From NCBI GenBank assembly GCA_028714735.1, contig JAQTLU010000014.1, positions 17,991-81,990 on the forward strand: DNA of 64,000 bases. Direction: 5' to 3'. The stretch is from Gallionellaceae bacterium. Lineage in GTDB: Bacteria; Pseudomonadota; Gammaproteobacteria; Burkholderiales; Thiobacillaceae. The notes under the pieces were generated by a model, which was not told the origin of the DNA, made no database searches, and saw only the letters and a program-made list of their open reading frames with translations. Every line of letters begins with the position of its first letter. Positions within the stretch are counted from its first letter, which is position 1. Below are positions 26,832 to 35,475 of the stretch, piece after piece. Position numbers and translations under genes: made by a program.

Positions 26832-28052
26832 ATGGGTGGGATGATGGGTAGAAAGCAGACCGAGCTCGGAGCGTTGGCTGTCTCTAAGATCAGCAGAAGG
26901 GGGATCAACTTCGTTGGTGGTGTCGCGGGGTTGGGCATTAATGTCTGCGCGACCGGTGGGCGTAGTTGGATCCTGCGGTACCAAATCAAAGGGCGTCGCA
27001 GGGATCTTGGATTGGGCGGCTATCCGGATGTCACCCTTGCACAGGCGAGAGAGGCTGCACGGGCTGCTCGGGCCAAGATCAAACTGGGTATAGATCCCGT
27101 TGATGACGCAAGGGTGGCAAAAGCCAAACTGATCCAGAACAGTCTCACTGCGATGTCATTCGCACAGGCGGCTACTCAATATATTGATACCCAGGAGGGT
27201 TCTTGGCGGAGCGCTAAGCATTGCCAGCAGTGGCGGAACACCATTGGGGCGTACGCCAACCCCATCATCGGGCGTATGCCTGTCCGAGACGTTGGCCTGG
27301 CTCAAGTTCTGGCGATCCTTGAACCCATTTGGCATACGAAAACGGATACTGGCAGCCGATTGCGCGGACGTATTCAATCGATCTTGGATTGGGCAGCTGC
27401 CAGGGGCTACCGGGATGAACCGAACCCGGCACGGTGGGCGGGCCATCTCGACAAACTGCTCCCAACACCTGGCAAGATCCGGAAGGCGGCCCATCATCGC
27501 GCTCTCCCATATGCAGAACTACCGAACTTCATGAAGACACTCGCCGACCATGAAGGAATGGGTGCTAGGGCTCTCGAATTCACTATCCTGACGGCTTGTC
27601 GTTCAGGTGAGGTGCGCGGGGCGATGTGGGCTGAATTCGATCTGGGTGCACGGGTTTGGACGATTCCGGCGGAACGGATGAAGGCAGGGAAGGAACATCG
27701 TGTGCCGCTATCGGAGGCGGCGATGGACATACTCACGGTGCGCAGGGCCCAGCCCTTCTGCGACTACGTCTTTCCGAACCCGAGTGGTCACCCCCTTTCC
27801 GATATGACTCTCTCGGCCGTACTGCGTCGGATGAAAGTTGCTGCCGTCCCACATGGGTTCCGTTCCACGTTCCGGGACTGGTGCGCGGAACAGACAGACT
27901 ACCCGCGGGAGGTTGCCGAAATGGCGTTGGCACATGCAATCGGGAGCAAGGTGGAAGCGGCATATCGGCGAGGTGACTTGTTCGGCAAGCGAACTCAGTT
28001 GATGCAGGACTGGGCAATATTTGCTCACAACCGCATTTGTGAGGGTTTGTGA
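26832..28052 (+). CDS. P4-type tyrosine integrase (DUF4102 N-terminus)
   Basis: 406 residues (ATGs at 26832, 26841 and 26844 are all possible). The N-terminal arm-binding domain has YQIKGRRRDLGLGGYPDVTLAQAR, typical of P4/CP4-57 integrases. Catalytic residues are Arg in LTACRSGEVRGA, His/Arg in VPHGFRSTFRDW, His in LAHAIGSK and Tyr in EAAYRRGD. It lies 120 bp inside attL and reads into the island. The start region coincides with a GATGGGT pair repeated at the right end, so integrase may bind over its own start. Confidence 0.93.
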   Translation: MGGMMGRKQTELGALAVSKISRRGINFVGGVAGLGINVCATGGRSWILRYQIKGRRRDLGLGGYPDVTLAQAREAARAARAKIKLGIDPVDDARVAKAKLIQNSLTAMSFAQAATQYIDTQEGSWRSAKHCQQWRNTIGAYANPIIGRMPVRDVGLAQVLAILEPIWHTKTDTGSRLRGRIQSILDWAAARGYRDEPNPARWAGHLDKLLPTPGKIRKAAHHRALPYAELPNFMKTLADHEGMGARALEFTILTACRSGEVRGAMWAEFDLGARVWTIPAERMKAGKEHRVPLSEAAMDILTVRRAQPFCDYVFPNPSGHPLSDMTLSAVLRRMKVAAVPHGFRSTFRDWCAEQTDYPREVAEMALAHAIGSKVEAAYRRGDLFGKRTQLMQDWAIFAHNRICEGL

Positions 28053-28234
28053 TGCACCACATAATGTACAAAATGATGGTTATTTAGTACCAATCTGCAC
28101 AATATTTGGGCAGAAATAGCGGTTTTCCGCGATTTCTGGTTCTGACGCTCTTCATCGCCGTGACTTTGTACACATGGCCGGAGAAATGCGCATTGTGTGC
28201 AAGCCGATCCGGTGACTGATATGAGGAGCCGAGA

Positions 28235-28447
28235 ATGCCGTCAGATTTACCATCCCATCAACTTTCCCATGGTTACATGCGTCAGCAGGAAGTGCTGACG
28301 CTCGTACCATTCTCAGCGGCAACCCTGTGGCGCCGGGTCCGGGCGGGTACCTTTGTGAAGCCGGTGAAGCTTGGGCCCCGTATTACTGCCTGGAACCGTG
28401 GGGCTGTCCTTGCATGGCTTGACCAGCAACAGGGAACGCACAAATGA
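28235..28447 (+). CDS. AlpA-family helix-turn-helix regulator / excisionase
   Basis: 70 residues with the AlpA pattern: RQQEVLTLVPFSAATLWRRVRAGTFVKPVKLGPRITAWNRG. This winged helix usually activates integrase expression or directs excision in P4-like elements. It overlaps the following ATPase gene by 4 bp (ATGA). Confidence 0.88.
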   Translation: MPSDLPSHQLSHGYMRQQEVLTLVPFSAATLWRRVRAGTFVKPVKLGPRITAWNRGAVLAWLDQQQGTHK

Positions 28448-29565
28448 GCGACATCCATCAGTGCGGTGCCTCAGCACAGGGTGGGGCCGGGAGCCCCTTA
28501 TGCTCCAATGGCAAGTTCGACTTCTATCGCGCGAGCGATCTGCACGGGTTACCGGACGTGAGTTGGCTTATCGAAGGAATTTTGCCGAGGCACGGCGTTG
28601 CCAGCCTGTATGGTCCTAGCGGCGACGGCAAATCATTTCTGGCACTCGACATGAGCGCTTCTATCGGCAGTGGTCTGCCTTGGTTTGACTTTGCGACACG
28701 TCAAGGCCGGGTCATCTACGTGGCTCTGGAAGGGCAAGTTGCGTTCCGCCGCCGTGTCCAGGCCTGGGCAAGATACAGGCAGTTGGAATTCCCAGAGAGT
28801 GTCATCTTCCAGTTCAAGCCATTCGCCCTTAACAAGCCTGAAGACCCACACAGCCTCGGGGGATTGATCAACACCTGTGGCGGTGCCGACTTGATCGTCA
28901 TCGACACCTTGAACAAGGCCGCACCGGGAGCCGATGAAAATTCATCCTCGGACATGAGCGAGATACTTGCTGGTGCCTCGGCACTGCAAGCCCTGACCGA
29001 AGCCATGGTTCTGCTTGTCCATCATCCCGGCAAAGATTTGAGTCGAGGTCTGCGCGGTCATTCAAGCTTACATGCAGCCCTGGACGCCGTAATCGAAGTG
29101 GGCAGGGACGGAAACCGGCGATGGTGGAGAATCAGTAAATCAAAGGATGGATTGGACAGCATTGGCAGTGCCTTCGACCTGAAAGTAGTTGATCTGGGCA
29201 TGACCGACTCCGGAAAGCCCATCACGTCGTGCGCGGTGGTGGAAGTTGATGGCCCAGTTGCCCGCGAAGCGCAACGGGAGCCACGCGGAACCAATCAGAA
29301 AGTGCTGCTGACCTCCTTCAAGCAACTTCTGCGCGACATGCAGATGTTGGGGGCGGCAACCGGGGACGATTGGCCAACCAGCATACCGATAGATGAGGCT
29401 ATCAGTCGGTTGTTCGGTGACCTGAATGTGGCTGACCCGCGACACCGCAAGGAAAGAGCCAGGGAGGCATTTCTGGGGTTGGTCAAGCATGGCTACCTCG
29501 AACTCAAGGATGGCGTGCTATCCCTACCCCACGACGGAGCTACGCCAGATGATGGCAACCTCTGA
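28444..29565 (+). CDS. RepA-like AAA ATPase / replicative helicase
   Basis: 373 residues. RecA-fold ATPase with Walker A YGPSGDGKSFLALD near residue 60, Walker B ADLIVIDTLNKAAPG near residue 150, and LVHHPGKD plus RGHSSLHAALDAVIEV motifs as in plasmid and island RepA helicases (AAA_25). The C-terminal part looks like a winged-helix tail. It probably allows replication of the excised island; no primase or origin was recognised. Confidence 0.85.
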   Translation: MSDIHQCGASAQGGAGSPLCSNGKFDFYRASDLHGLPDVSWLIEGILPRHGVASLYGPSGDGKSFLALDMSASIGSGLPWFDFATRQGRVIYVALEGQVAFRRRVQAWARYRQLEFPESVIFQFKPFALNKPEDPHSLGGLINTCGGADLIVIDTLNKAAPGADENSSSDMSEILAGASALQALTEAMVLLVHHPGKDLSRGLRGHSSLHAALDAVIEVGRDGNRRWWRISKSKDGLDSIGSAFDLKVVDLGMTDSGKPITSCAVVEVDGPVAREAQREPRGTNQKVLLTSFKQLLRDMQMLGAATGDDWPTSIPIDEAISRLFGDLNVADPRHRKERAREAFLGLVKHGYLELKDGVLSLPHDGATPDDGNL

Positions 29566-29587
29566 TCATGCTCATATTGCTGACGGT

Positions 29588-29632
29588 CTCCCGCCCGGCC
29601 CGGCTCCCTAATTGAAACGGGCCGGGCGGGAG
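29588..29632. terminator. Long perfect hairpin between convergent genes
   Basis: The 15-bp arms CTCCCGCCCGGCCCG and CGGGCCGGGCGGGAG flank a 15-nt loop without mismatch. It follows the ATPase stop and faces the end of the XRE gene. No T-run is present on either side, so it is an atypical terminator or a transcript-protecting structure. Confidence 0.55.
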
Positions 29633-29666
29633 TGCAACGTCGGCAGAATGAACTCACAACTAGCAG

Positions 29667-29912
29667 TCATCTCCTCCGCATATATCGTGAGAGCGTGGAT
29701 TCGATCACTGCCGGCAAGTCGCTACCAAGCGCGTTTGCCAGGCTATACAGCACGCTAAGCGTCGGTTGATTTTGGGCCAGTTCGAGTTTGGCAATGTAGG
29801 TCCTATTCACCCCGGCCCGGTGAGCAAGTTCCCCCTGGGACAACCCGAGGGCGGATCGCCGAGCCCGTAGCTCAGTGGCGAATGCTTCCATCAGCGCATC
29901 GTTCCGACTCAT
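29667..29912 (-). CDS. XRE-family transcriptional regulator
   Basis: 81 residues, nearly all a Cro/C1-type helix-turn-helix (RSALGLSQGELAHRAGVNRTYIAKLELAQNQPTLSVL, split across two helices and a turn). It is convergent with the ATPase gene and divergent from the DUF1643 gene, whose promoter region (TATAAT near 29985) it may repress. It is likely the island's maintenance or lysogeny-type switch. Confidence 0.88.
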   Translation of the reverse strand: MSRNDALMEAFATELRARRSALGLSQGELAHRAGVNRTYIAKLELAQNQPTLSVLYSLANALGSDLPAVIESTLSRYMRRR

Positions 29913-30034
29913 GGCCGGAACGATGGCAGTCTAGTCTACTTTGCACACCCGCATATATGGTACAGTATGGTTCTGATGTTGCATATAATTCATGCACTTA
30001 CAGTCAGCGTTACTACTATTTCGGGGAGCGACAT

Positions 30035-30556
30035 ATGTATGATATCTACTCTAATGCCCGCGACGACCATTGGCGTTTTACGCTTGGCAAATGTGGAAGC
30101 AGAAAGCTATTCGTAATTGGTCTGAACCCAAGTACCGCGACGCAGGAAAAGGCAGATACGACCGTTGCTAAGGCCGAGAGAGTCGCGGAGCGAAATGGCT
30201 ACGATGGATTCGTCATGCTCAATCTGTATCCGGTTAGAGCAACCAACTACCATGAATTGCCCGCGGATGTAGACCGAGAGGCTTATACGATGAATCAGGA
30301 TCGTATCGTGGAAATCGTATCTAAGGAGTCCAAGCCTGTCATTTGGGCGGCGTGGGGTGAAAGTATCCTTGCAAGAGATTACTTCATGACGGCTGCCGCC
30401 GACCTGATCAAGCGGCTAGGAACCTACAGCCCGGTCTGGCAGCACTTCGGCACAATGACCGCAACTGGCCACCCTAGGCACCCATCTCGCTTGCAGTATG
30501 CATGGTCATTTGCTCGACTCGACGAGAAGAACTACCTGTCCAAGCTCCACTCATAG
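30035..30556 (+). CDS. DUF1643 family protein
   Basis: 173 residues from the ATG with GGGGAG 7 bp upstream; the longer open frame to 29882 overlaps the XRE gene and is rejected. Family features are LFVIGLNPSTATQEKADTTV, GFVMLNLYPVRATNY, PVIWAAWGES and GHPRHPSRLQYAW. DUF1643 proteins are frequent phage and island cargo of unknown activity, with a Rossmann-like or glycosylase-like pattern. Codon usage is visibly AT-richer than the chromosome. Confidence 0.85.
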   Translation: MYDIYSNARDDHWRFTLGKCGSRKLFVIGLNPSTATQEKADTTVAKAERVAERNGYDGFVMLNLYPVRATNYHELPADVDREAYTMNQDRIVEIVSKESKPVIWAAWGESILARDYFMTAAADLIKRLGTYSPVWQHFGTMTATGHPRHPSRLQYAWSFARLDEKNYLSKLHS

Positions 30557-30856
30557 CCAGCCTTAGGTAGCGGTATGGTTTAAGGTGTCACTCCTAAGGG
30601 TGTGTCTGGGTCAAAGGAAGTGTCCATGCACACAGGCGGTAACAATTGCACAGCCGCAACCGGCAGTTCATTCTGGCTGTAGGGGGCTCCTGTAGGGGGC
30701 TTGAACCAGGGGGTAGCTTTCGCTAATGTCTGGATAGACAAGGAGCGTAGCTGACGCCCCGTCATTCCAGAGGGGGCAATTGGCTGATTGCCCCCGTCAT
30801 CCCGCGGCCTAGGTGCGCATTCTCGGTAGTTCACCGTCGACGGGGCAGTTTCGAGG
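30557..30856. other. Intergenic stretch inside the island
   Basis: No supported gene. It holds a short tandem repeat (CTGTAGGGGGCT twice near 30675-30700) and a hairpin GGGGGCAAT/ATTGCCCCC (30772-30795) suited to ending the convergent DUF1643 and LprI-like transcripts. Confidence 0.5.
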
Positions 30857-31867
30857 CTAACTTTTCGTAGCAGCCGACAGACGTAGTTCCGTGACGCGCT
30901 CGCCATTGATCAGCAAGCTAGCGATGTAGCCGAGTACGAGGATCGTTAGGGCTTTCGCGTAGTCCGGCCTGTTTCTGTCGCGTTTGCTGCCATCATCCAC
31001 GAGCTGTGAAACCAGGATCAGCACCCCGAGTCCGGACGCTAGTATCTTGAAGCAGCCCACAAATATTCCGAGCAGCAGACTGTGGTTGTATCGGATGGCG
31101 TTTACGAATGATACGACCATCAAGCCCGCGCTTATGACGCCGCCAGTCGAGACGGCGATGACGCTTGCAAGTTTGTCGTCCAGGGTAGATGCAATGAGGA
31201 ACCCAAGTGGAGTGGCCAGAATTGCTCCCATGGATATGGCAAGGTCTAGGGGGTTATAGAAGATCACGACCCTGTTGCTTACGCCCAAGAACATCAGGAT
31301 CACGAAGGAAATCACCACAGCCCAAACGAGGAGAGTCATCCAGTCCTTGTTGGGCCTGACAGACGGCACATCGGCGGATATTGTTGAAGACGTGACGACG
31401 GGAACGGATGTCTGGGTCGTGTCCGTTGCCATGACCTCAGGGGTTGAAGGCTCATTGGGGCTTTGAAGTGGCGTGGCGGGTTCAGGTACGCGTGTTTCGT
31501 CCTGCTCTTCTGGAACTGGTGGTGTTTCAGGCGATTCAGCCGCCGCGGTGGTTTGTTGCCCTTGTGCGCTTGATAGGGCCGCTAGTCGCTCTTGGTATGC
31601 GGCCTTCACGCATTGCGCATCAGCACATTGGTTGCGCTCCTGTATCCAGGATCGCTGGGCGTGCTTGGTTTCCTCCGGGTGTTCACCTGATAGGACCTCC
31701 CTGTACGCACCGGCCAGCAATTCATCCAATTCGGACAGCCTTGGGTCTGCGCAGATCATGGTTTCAACGGCGGAAGACGCCCTGTTGCAGTCAAAGCTGG
31801 CGGCCAGGGCGTGGGTCGGAAGGGCGAGTGTTATGGCGATAACGAGGATGTAAATCGCGTGTTTCAT
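30857..31867 (-). CDS. LprI-like (DUF1311) periplasmic domain fused to a multi-pass membrane region
   Basis: 336 residues from an ATG preceded by AGGAGG; a longer frame to 31975 lacks a ribosome site. A signal peptide (residues 1-22) leads into an LprI/DUF1311 domain with paired Cys (SFDCNRASSAVETMICADPRLSELD). A Pro/Thr/Glu-rich linker (about 105-180) follows. Four to five membrane helices occupy about 185-325. LprI-like domains inhibit lysozymes in some bacteria. It follows the FtsZ-like gene by 67 bp on the same strand, so the two probably form an operon. Confidence 0.8.
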   Translation of the reverse strand: MKHAIYILVIAITLALPTHALAASFDCNRASSAVETMICADPRLSELDELLAGAYREVLSGEHPEETKHAQRSWIQERNQCADAQCVKAAYQERLAALSSAQGQQTTAAAESPETPPVPEEQDETRVPEPATPLQSPNEPSTPEVMATDTTQTSVPVVTSSTISADVPSVRPNKDWMTLLVWAVVISFVILMFLGVSNRVVIFYNPLDLAISMGAILATPLGFLIASTLDDKLASVIAVSTGGVISAGLMVVSFVNAIRYNHSLLLGIFVGCFKILASGLGVLILVSQLVDDGSKRDRNRPDYAKALTILVLGYIASLLINGERVTELRLSAATKS

Positions 31868-31934
31868 CGTTGTAGGCCTCCTGATAGCTAAGGTTGTTGT
31901 TGATCTGCGTTTGGCGCTCGCTTTGGCGATGTCC

Positions 31935-32576
31935 TTAGGCCGTTTGCGTTGCCGGCCAGAACGGCTGGATCTCAAGGGCTGCGATGACGTTAAGAATGGC
32001 CGTCACCGATAGGCCGTTCACGAAGGACAGGAAGGTATTCATGCCCGTGTTTCCCGGGAATGCCCGGGACAGGGAGTCGAGATTGAAGGTGATGACTTGG
32101 TCGGCTTGGCTGACCAAGTCACCCGCCGCCTTCCTGGCAATGGATACGCGTTTGCCCTCAAAGCCGAATGGCAGTCCTACCACCGCGATCACCTTGCTGC
32201 CGTGAGCTCTGGCACTGTTCGCGAAATGCGGGATAAGCATGGTTCCGGTCATGCCTCCCAAGCCCGCACACAAGATTACGTAATCCCCTGGACGTACTGA
32301 CTCTGAGATCAAATGCCGGTCCTTGTCAGTTAGAGGGCATTCGATCCCGGAAGTGAATATCAGGTCTGCTTTCCGCTCGATTTCGGCGTTATTGACTGTG
32401 AAGATGGAAACATTAGGACCGTGGTCATGACGACCACGCAGTTCCTCAATGAGGTTGCATCCGGCACCGCCAATCCCGAACACCCGGATGAACTGGGATG
32501 GGGGCACATCCTCCAGGATGCCGTCCTCAGTCGCCGGTATGACTCTGTCGGTCTGACAACACTGTTCCATACCCAT
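31935..32576 (-). CDS. Short FtsZ-like protein (GTPase domain only)
   Basis: 213 residues aligning with the FtsZ/tubulin N-terminal nucleotide domain. Visible parts are GIGGAGCN (34-41), a strand like FTVNNAE (59-65), the tubulin signature loop GLGGMTGT (105-112), PFGFEGKR (136-143) and NLDSL (165-169). The protein stops after about 200 residues, so the C-terminal domain with the catalytic T7 loop (NxDxxD) is absent. It therefore should bind GTP but not form a normal hydrolysing protofilament. Distant FtsZ-like families paired with membrane proteins have been proposed to act in membrane remodelling. A decayed ftsZ is unlikely given its intact loops and gene context. Confidence 0.85.
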   Translation of the reverse strand: MGMEQCCQTDRVIPATEDGILEDVPPSQFIRVFGIGGAGCNLIEELRGRHDHGPNVSIFTVNNAEIERKADLIFTSGIECPLTDKDRHLISESVRPGDYVILCAGLGGMTGTMLIPHFANSARAHGSKVIAVVGLPFGFEGKRVSIARKAAGDLVSQADQVITFNLDSLSRAFPGNTGMNTFLSFVNGLSVTAILNVIAALEIQPFWPATQTA

Positions 32577-32914
32577 CTAGCTCCGCTGAACTGGTAACGG
32601 AGAAATGATGCCCAGGCGCTAGGCGAGAAGGGTAAATGTTGTGCAGGCAGCCCGAAAACCCGCGTCGTTACTGGGGATCGGCTAGAGCTCCCGTCGTTAC
32701 TAGGTTCTTGGGTGAGAATCTAAGCGGGGCAAGGGTTCCGGAGGGATAAATAGTGGCCGCCAACCACATATCAGAAACCATACGTTGGTCAGACTGCACA
32801 CCTACACTGCCAATGTCGACCCAGTGTGAATCACTACATATCAGCCGAAACGATGGGTAAGGTGATGGGTGACAACCCTTTGGATGGCAAGAGTCCTTGC
32901 CGGATAAGGATTCT
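32577..32914. other. Right-end noncoding part of the island
   Basis: No gene seen. It contains short direct repeats: CGTCGTTACT at about 32663 and 32692, CACATATCAG / TACATATCAG near 32764 and 32834, and the GATGGGT pair at 32852 and 32864 that mirrors the left end. It is likely the promoter of the FtsZ-like gene plus attachment-arm DNA. Confidence 0.5.
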
Positions 32915-33002
<88 letters not shown>

Positions 33003-33011
33003 AATCAACTT

Positions 33012-33104
33012 TGCTACGCCGGTTTTGCCTCCGGCCGCCGCTTCGCGGCTTCACATCGGCTACGCCGATATGAGCCTGCGCCGCAATGTTGCCACGCAAC
33101 ATTG
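33012..33104. repeat. Cluster of short palindromes
   Basis: Four hairpins stand in a row: CCGG-TTTTGCCT-CCGG, GCCGC-TTC-GCGGC, ATCGGC-TAC-GCCGAT and CAATGTTG-CCACG-CAACATTG. They fill the gap between the intact tRNA-Ser and its partial copy. They resemble REP-like extragenic palindromes, but no second locus is visible in the window. Confidence 0.6.
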
Positions 33105-33141
33105 TCAAGACCGGTGCATTCAACCACTCTGCCATGCTTCC
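33105..33141 (-). pseudogene. 5'-half fragment of tRNA-Ser
   Basis: 37 bases match 32966-33002 with one difference (acceptor G7 to A). The fragment spans acceptor 5' arm to the anticodon and then stops at the palindrome cluster. It lacks T arm and 3' end and cannot be functional. It is probably the remnant left when a recombining element replaced the 3' half. Confidence 0.85.
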
Positions 33142-33169
33142 AGAGAGGCGTGGATTCTACCTGAGCCGG

Positions 33170-34540
33170 CTAAACAAGCCCATCGCTTGGCGGCCTCAGC
33201 AAACGCAGCATCGGCGCCGCCTTGTCCAGGCACTCCTGGTATTCACGCTCGGCAACGGAATCGGCGACGATGCCGCCGCCGACCCCGAAGCGGATGCTTT
33301 CGCCCTGGCTGACCAGGGTACGGATGGCGATATTGCTATCCATGTCGCCATTGAAACCGATGTAGCCGATGGCGCCACAATAGAGACCGCGCCGGTGCGG
33401 CTCCAGTTCGTCGATGATCGCCATCGCCCGGCGCTTGGGTGCGCCGGTGATGGACCCGCCCGGAAAGGCCGCCCGCAAGAGGTCGAGGGCATCGCGGCCG
33501 GACATCAGGGTGCCGGTGATGGTGCTGACCAGGTGGTGTACGTTGGCAAAGCTCTCCAGTTCGAACAGACCTGGCACGGCGACCGAGCCGGTCCGGCAAA
33601 CCTTGCCGAGGTCGTTGCGCAGCAGGTCGACGATCATCAGGTTTTCGGCCCGATCCTTGGCGCTGGCAAGCAACTCGGCAGCGAGCGCACGGTCATGCTC
33701 CGGGTCCACACCGCGGGGCCGCGTACCTTTGATGGGACGGGTGGCGACCCGGTCGCCCCGCAGTTCGATGAAGCGCTCCGGCGAGCTGGACAAGACCTGC
33801 ACAGCCGGGTGATTCAGATAAGCGCTGAAGGGCGCCGGATTGATCTGCCTTAGGGCACGGTAGAGCTGCCAGCGACTGCCCTGCACCGACGCCGTGAACC
33901 GCTGGGTCAGGTTGATCTGGTAGCAGTCGCCCTCGGCGATATAGCGTTGTGCCCGGCCGAAGGCCTCCTGGTAGCGCGGCCAGGGCAGATTCGATTCCGG
34001 CCCGGCCAGCACGACCCAGTCGGTCCTATCGGTCGGGACCGGATGGGAAAACAATTCAATCAGTGCCTCCCAGTCCCGCTCGGTTTGGCAGTCGCGCCCG
34101 GCACTGACCAGATGTGTCGCGCGCGTTTCGTGATCCACCACCAGCGCCCAGTCGTACAGACCGACCGCCATGTCAGGCGGGCCGTCGGCTGCCTTCCCGG
34201 TCGCCGGCAACTCGCCCAAACGCCGTGCCAGATCGTAGGAAAAGTAACCGATGGCCCCTCCCACGAACGGGAATGCACCGGAGGACTCGGCACGACCGAG
34301 CCATTCTCTCAGCAGGGCAAGCGGGTCTTGTTCACGGATCAGGACGCCCGAGCGGGACTCGATATGGGTGTGGCCGCCGGAGGTCGTAAGCGTCGTGTGC
34401 GGACGCGAGGCCAGGATATCCCAGCGGCCGCTGGTGGCACCGGGACGGCCGCTGTCCAGGAACACGGACCAGGGCTCGCCGGCAATGGCATCGAACAGGT
34501 CGGCGCTATCTTCCCGGTAAGGTAGACGGGTAAACCGCAT
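33170..34540 (-). CDS. pabB: Aminodeoxychorismate synthase component I
   Basis: 456 residues from MRFTRLPYRED. Chorismate-binding domain signatures are SSSPERFIELRGD, ATRPIKGTRPRG, RAENLMIVDLLRNDLG, VHHLVSTITG and FPGGSITGAPKRRAM, with the C-terminal GGGIVADS. PIKGT carries the Lys characteristic of PabB rather than TrpE. It makes 4-amino-4-deoxychorismate for folate with a glutamine amidotransferase partner encoded elsewhere. Trp-binding residues of TrpE were not looked for in detail. Confidence 0.9.
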   Translation of the reverse strand: MRFTRLPYREDSADLFDAIAGEPWSVFLDSGRPGATSGRWDILASRPHTTLTTSGGHTHIESRSGVLIREQDPLALLREWLGRAESSGAFPFVGGAIGYFSYDLARRLGELPATGKAADGPPDMAVGLYDWALVVDHETRATHLVSAGRDCQTERDWEALIELFSHPVPTDRTDWVVLAGPESNLPWPRYQEAFGRAQRYIAEGDCYQINLTQRFTASVQGSRWQLYRALRQINPAPFSAYLNHPAVQVLSSSPERFIELRGDRVATRPIKGTRPRGVDPEHDRALAAELLASAKDRAENLMIVDLLRNDLGKVCRTGSVAVPGLFELESFANVHHLVSTITGTLMSGRDALDLLRAAFPGGSITGAPKRRAMAIIDELEPHRRGLYCGAIGYIGFNGDMDSNIAIRTLVSQGESIRFGVGGGIVADSVAEREYQECLDKAAPMLRLLRPPSDGLV

Positions 34541-34597
34541 GCATCCGCTGTGTCCTGACAAGGGACCGCCATGATACAGGCGGCCACCTCGCCTGGC

Positions 34598-35281
34598 TCA
34601 GTCGTCCTTGGTGGGCAGTTCCAGTTCAATGCCGCAGCGTGCGGCCCGATGGTAGAACTCGAGCAGATTTCCGGTCTGCAACTTCTTGTTGATGCGCAGA
34701 CGGTGGTTTTCCACGGTGCGCTGGCTAAGCCCCAGCTGCTGTGCAATACCCTTGCTGGATTGGCCGGAAATCGCCATGCCGAGTATCTCCCGCTCGCGTC
34801 CGGTCAATTCATCCAGTCGCGCGCGCAATATCTCGCCTTCCTTGGCCGCGGCCTCGACTCGGTACGACTTGTCGAGCAACGCCCGGACCTTGTCGAGCAG
34901 CACACTGGAATCGGTCGGTTTGGTCAGAAAGTCTTCTGCACCGGCCCGCATCGCATCGACCGTAGCCGGAATATCGCCAACCCCGCTCAGAAAGATGATC
35001 GGCAACCGGGCGCCCTGCTTGACCAGTTCGGCCTGCACCTCAAGCCCCCCCATGCCGGGCATGCAAAGATCCAGGATCAGACAACCCTGACTGCTGTGGT
35101 CATAAGCGGCCAAAAAATCCTCGCCGCTCTTATGCGTCTGAACCGAGAAACCTTCGGTCTCCAGCAACATGCCCAGGCTGTAACGAATTGAAGAGTCGTC
35201 ATCGACGACAAATACCGTAGGTCGATTCATCTTGCTAATGACACCGTTAATTTGAACACTTGCCACGTGTTGCTGGCTCAT
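34598..35281 (-). CDS. FixJ/NarL-type response regulator
   Basis: 227 residues from an ATG with GAGGTGA 8 bp upstream; an internal ATG at 35230 gives a conventional 210. The receiver domain has VDDDSS acidic pocket, phosphoacceptor Asp in ILDLCMPGMGG, Ser in LSGVGD and Lys in LTKPTDSS. A LuxR-type helix-turn-helix follows (LTGREREILGMAISGQSSKGIAQQL). No sensor kinase gene is adjacent. It is divergent from the GGDEF-EAL-CZB gene across a 616-bp gap and could regulate it. Confidence 0.9.
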   Translation of the reverse strand: MSQQHVASVQINGVISKMNRPTVFVVDDDSSIRYSLGMLLETEGFSVQTHKSGEDFLAAYDHSSQGCLILDLCMPGMGGLEVQAELVKQGARLPIIFLSGVGDIPATVDAMRAGAEDFLTKPTDSSVLLDKVRALLDKSYRVEAAAKEGEILRARLDELTGREREILGMAISGQSSKGIAQQLGLSQRTVENHRLRINKKLQTGNLLEFYHRAARCGIELELPTKDD

Positions 35282-35475
35282 CCTGAAATCACCTCGCCAA
35301 ACCGTCTTCAAGCCAGAGGCCGAATACACCACATATCTGCTTAGTCCAGGCCGGATCAGTTCCTCTGGTTCACATAAGGACCACTCATTCCATCCATATC
35401 CCGAACCTTAACCTTTTTCAAAATATGGAGGTTAATCAATTCTAACTTGTCATGATACACATTACCTATTTCTGA

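Noticed and set aside
30580..30906. 108-codon frame on the minus strand in the island
   Set aside because: It covers a hairpin and short tandem repeats, overlaps the LprI-like gene end and has no ribosome site.
31935..32576. Simple decayed copy of the host ftsZ
   Set aside because: No frameshifts, the GTP-binding loops are kept, the sequence is divergent and it has its own downstream partner, so a distinct short family is likelier.
33012..33104. CRISPR-like repeat array
   Set aside because: The palindromes differ from one another and have no constant repeat-spacer pattern; no cas gene is in the window.
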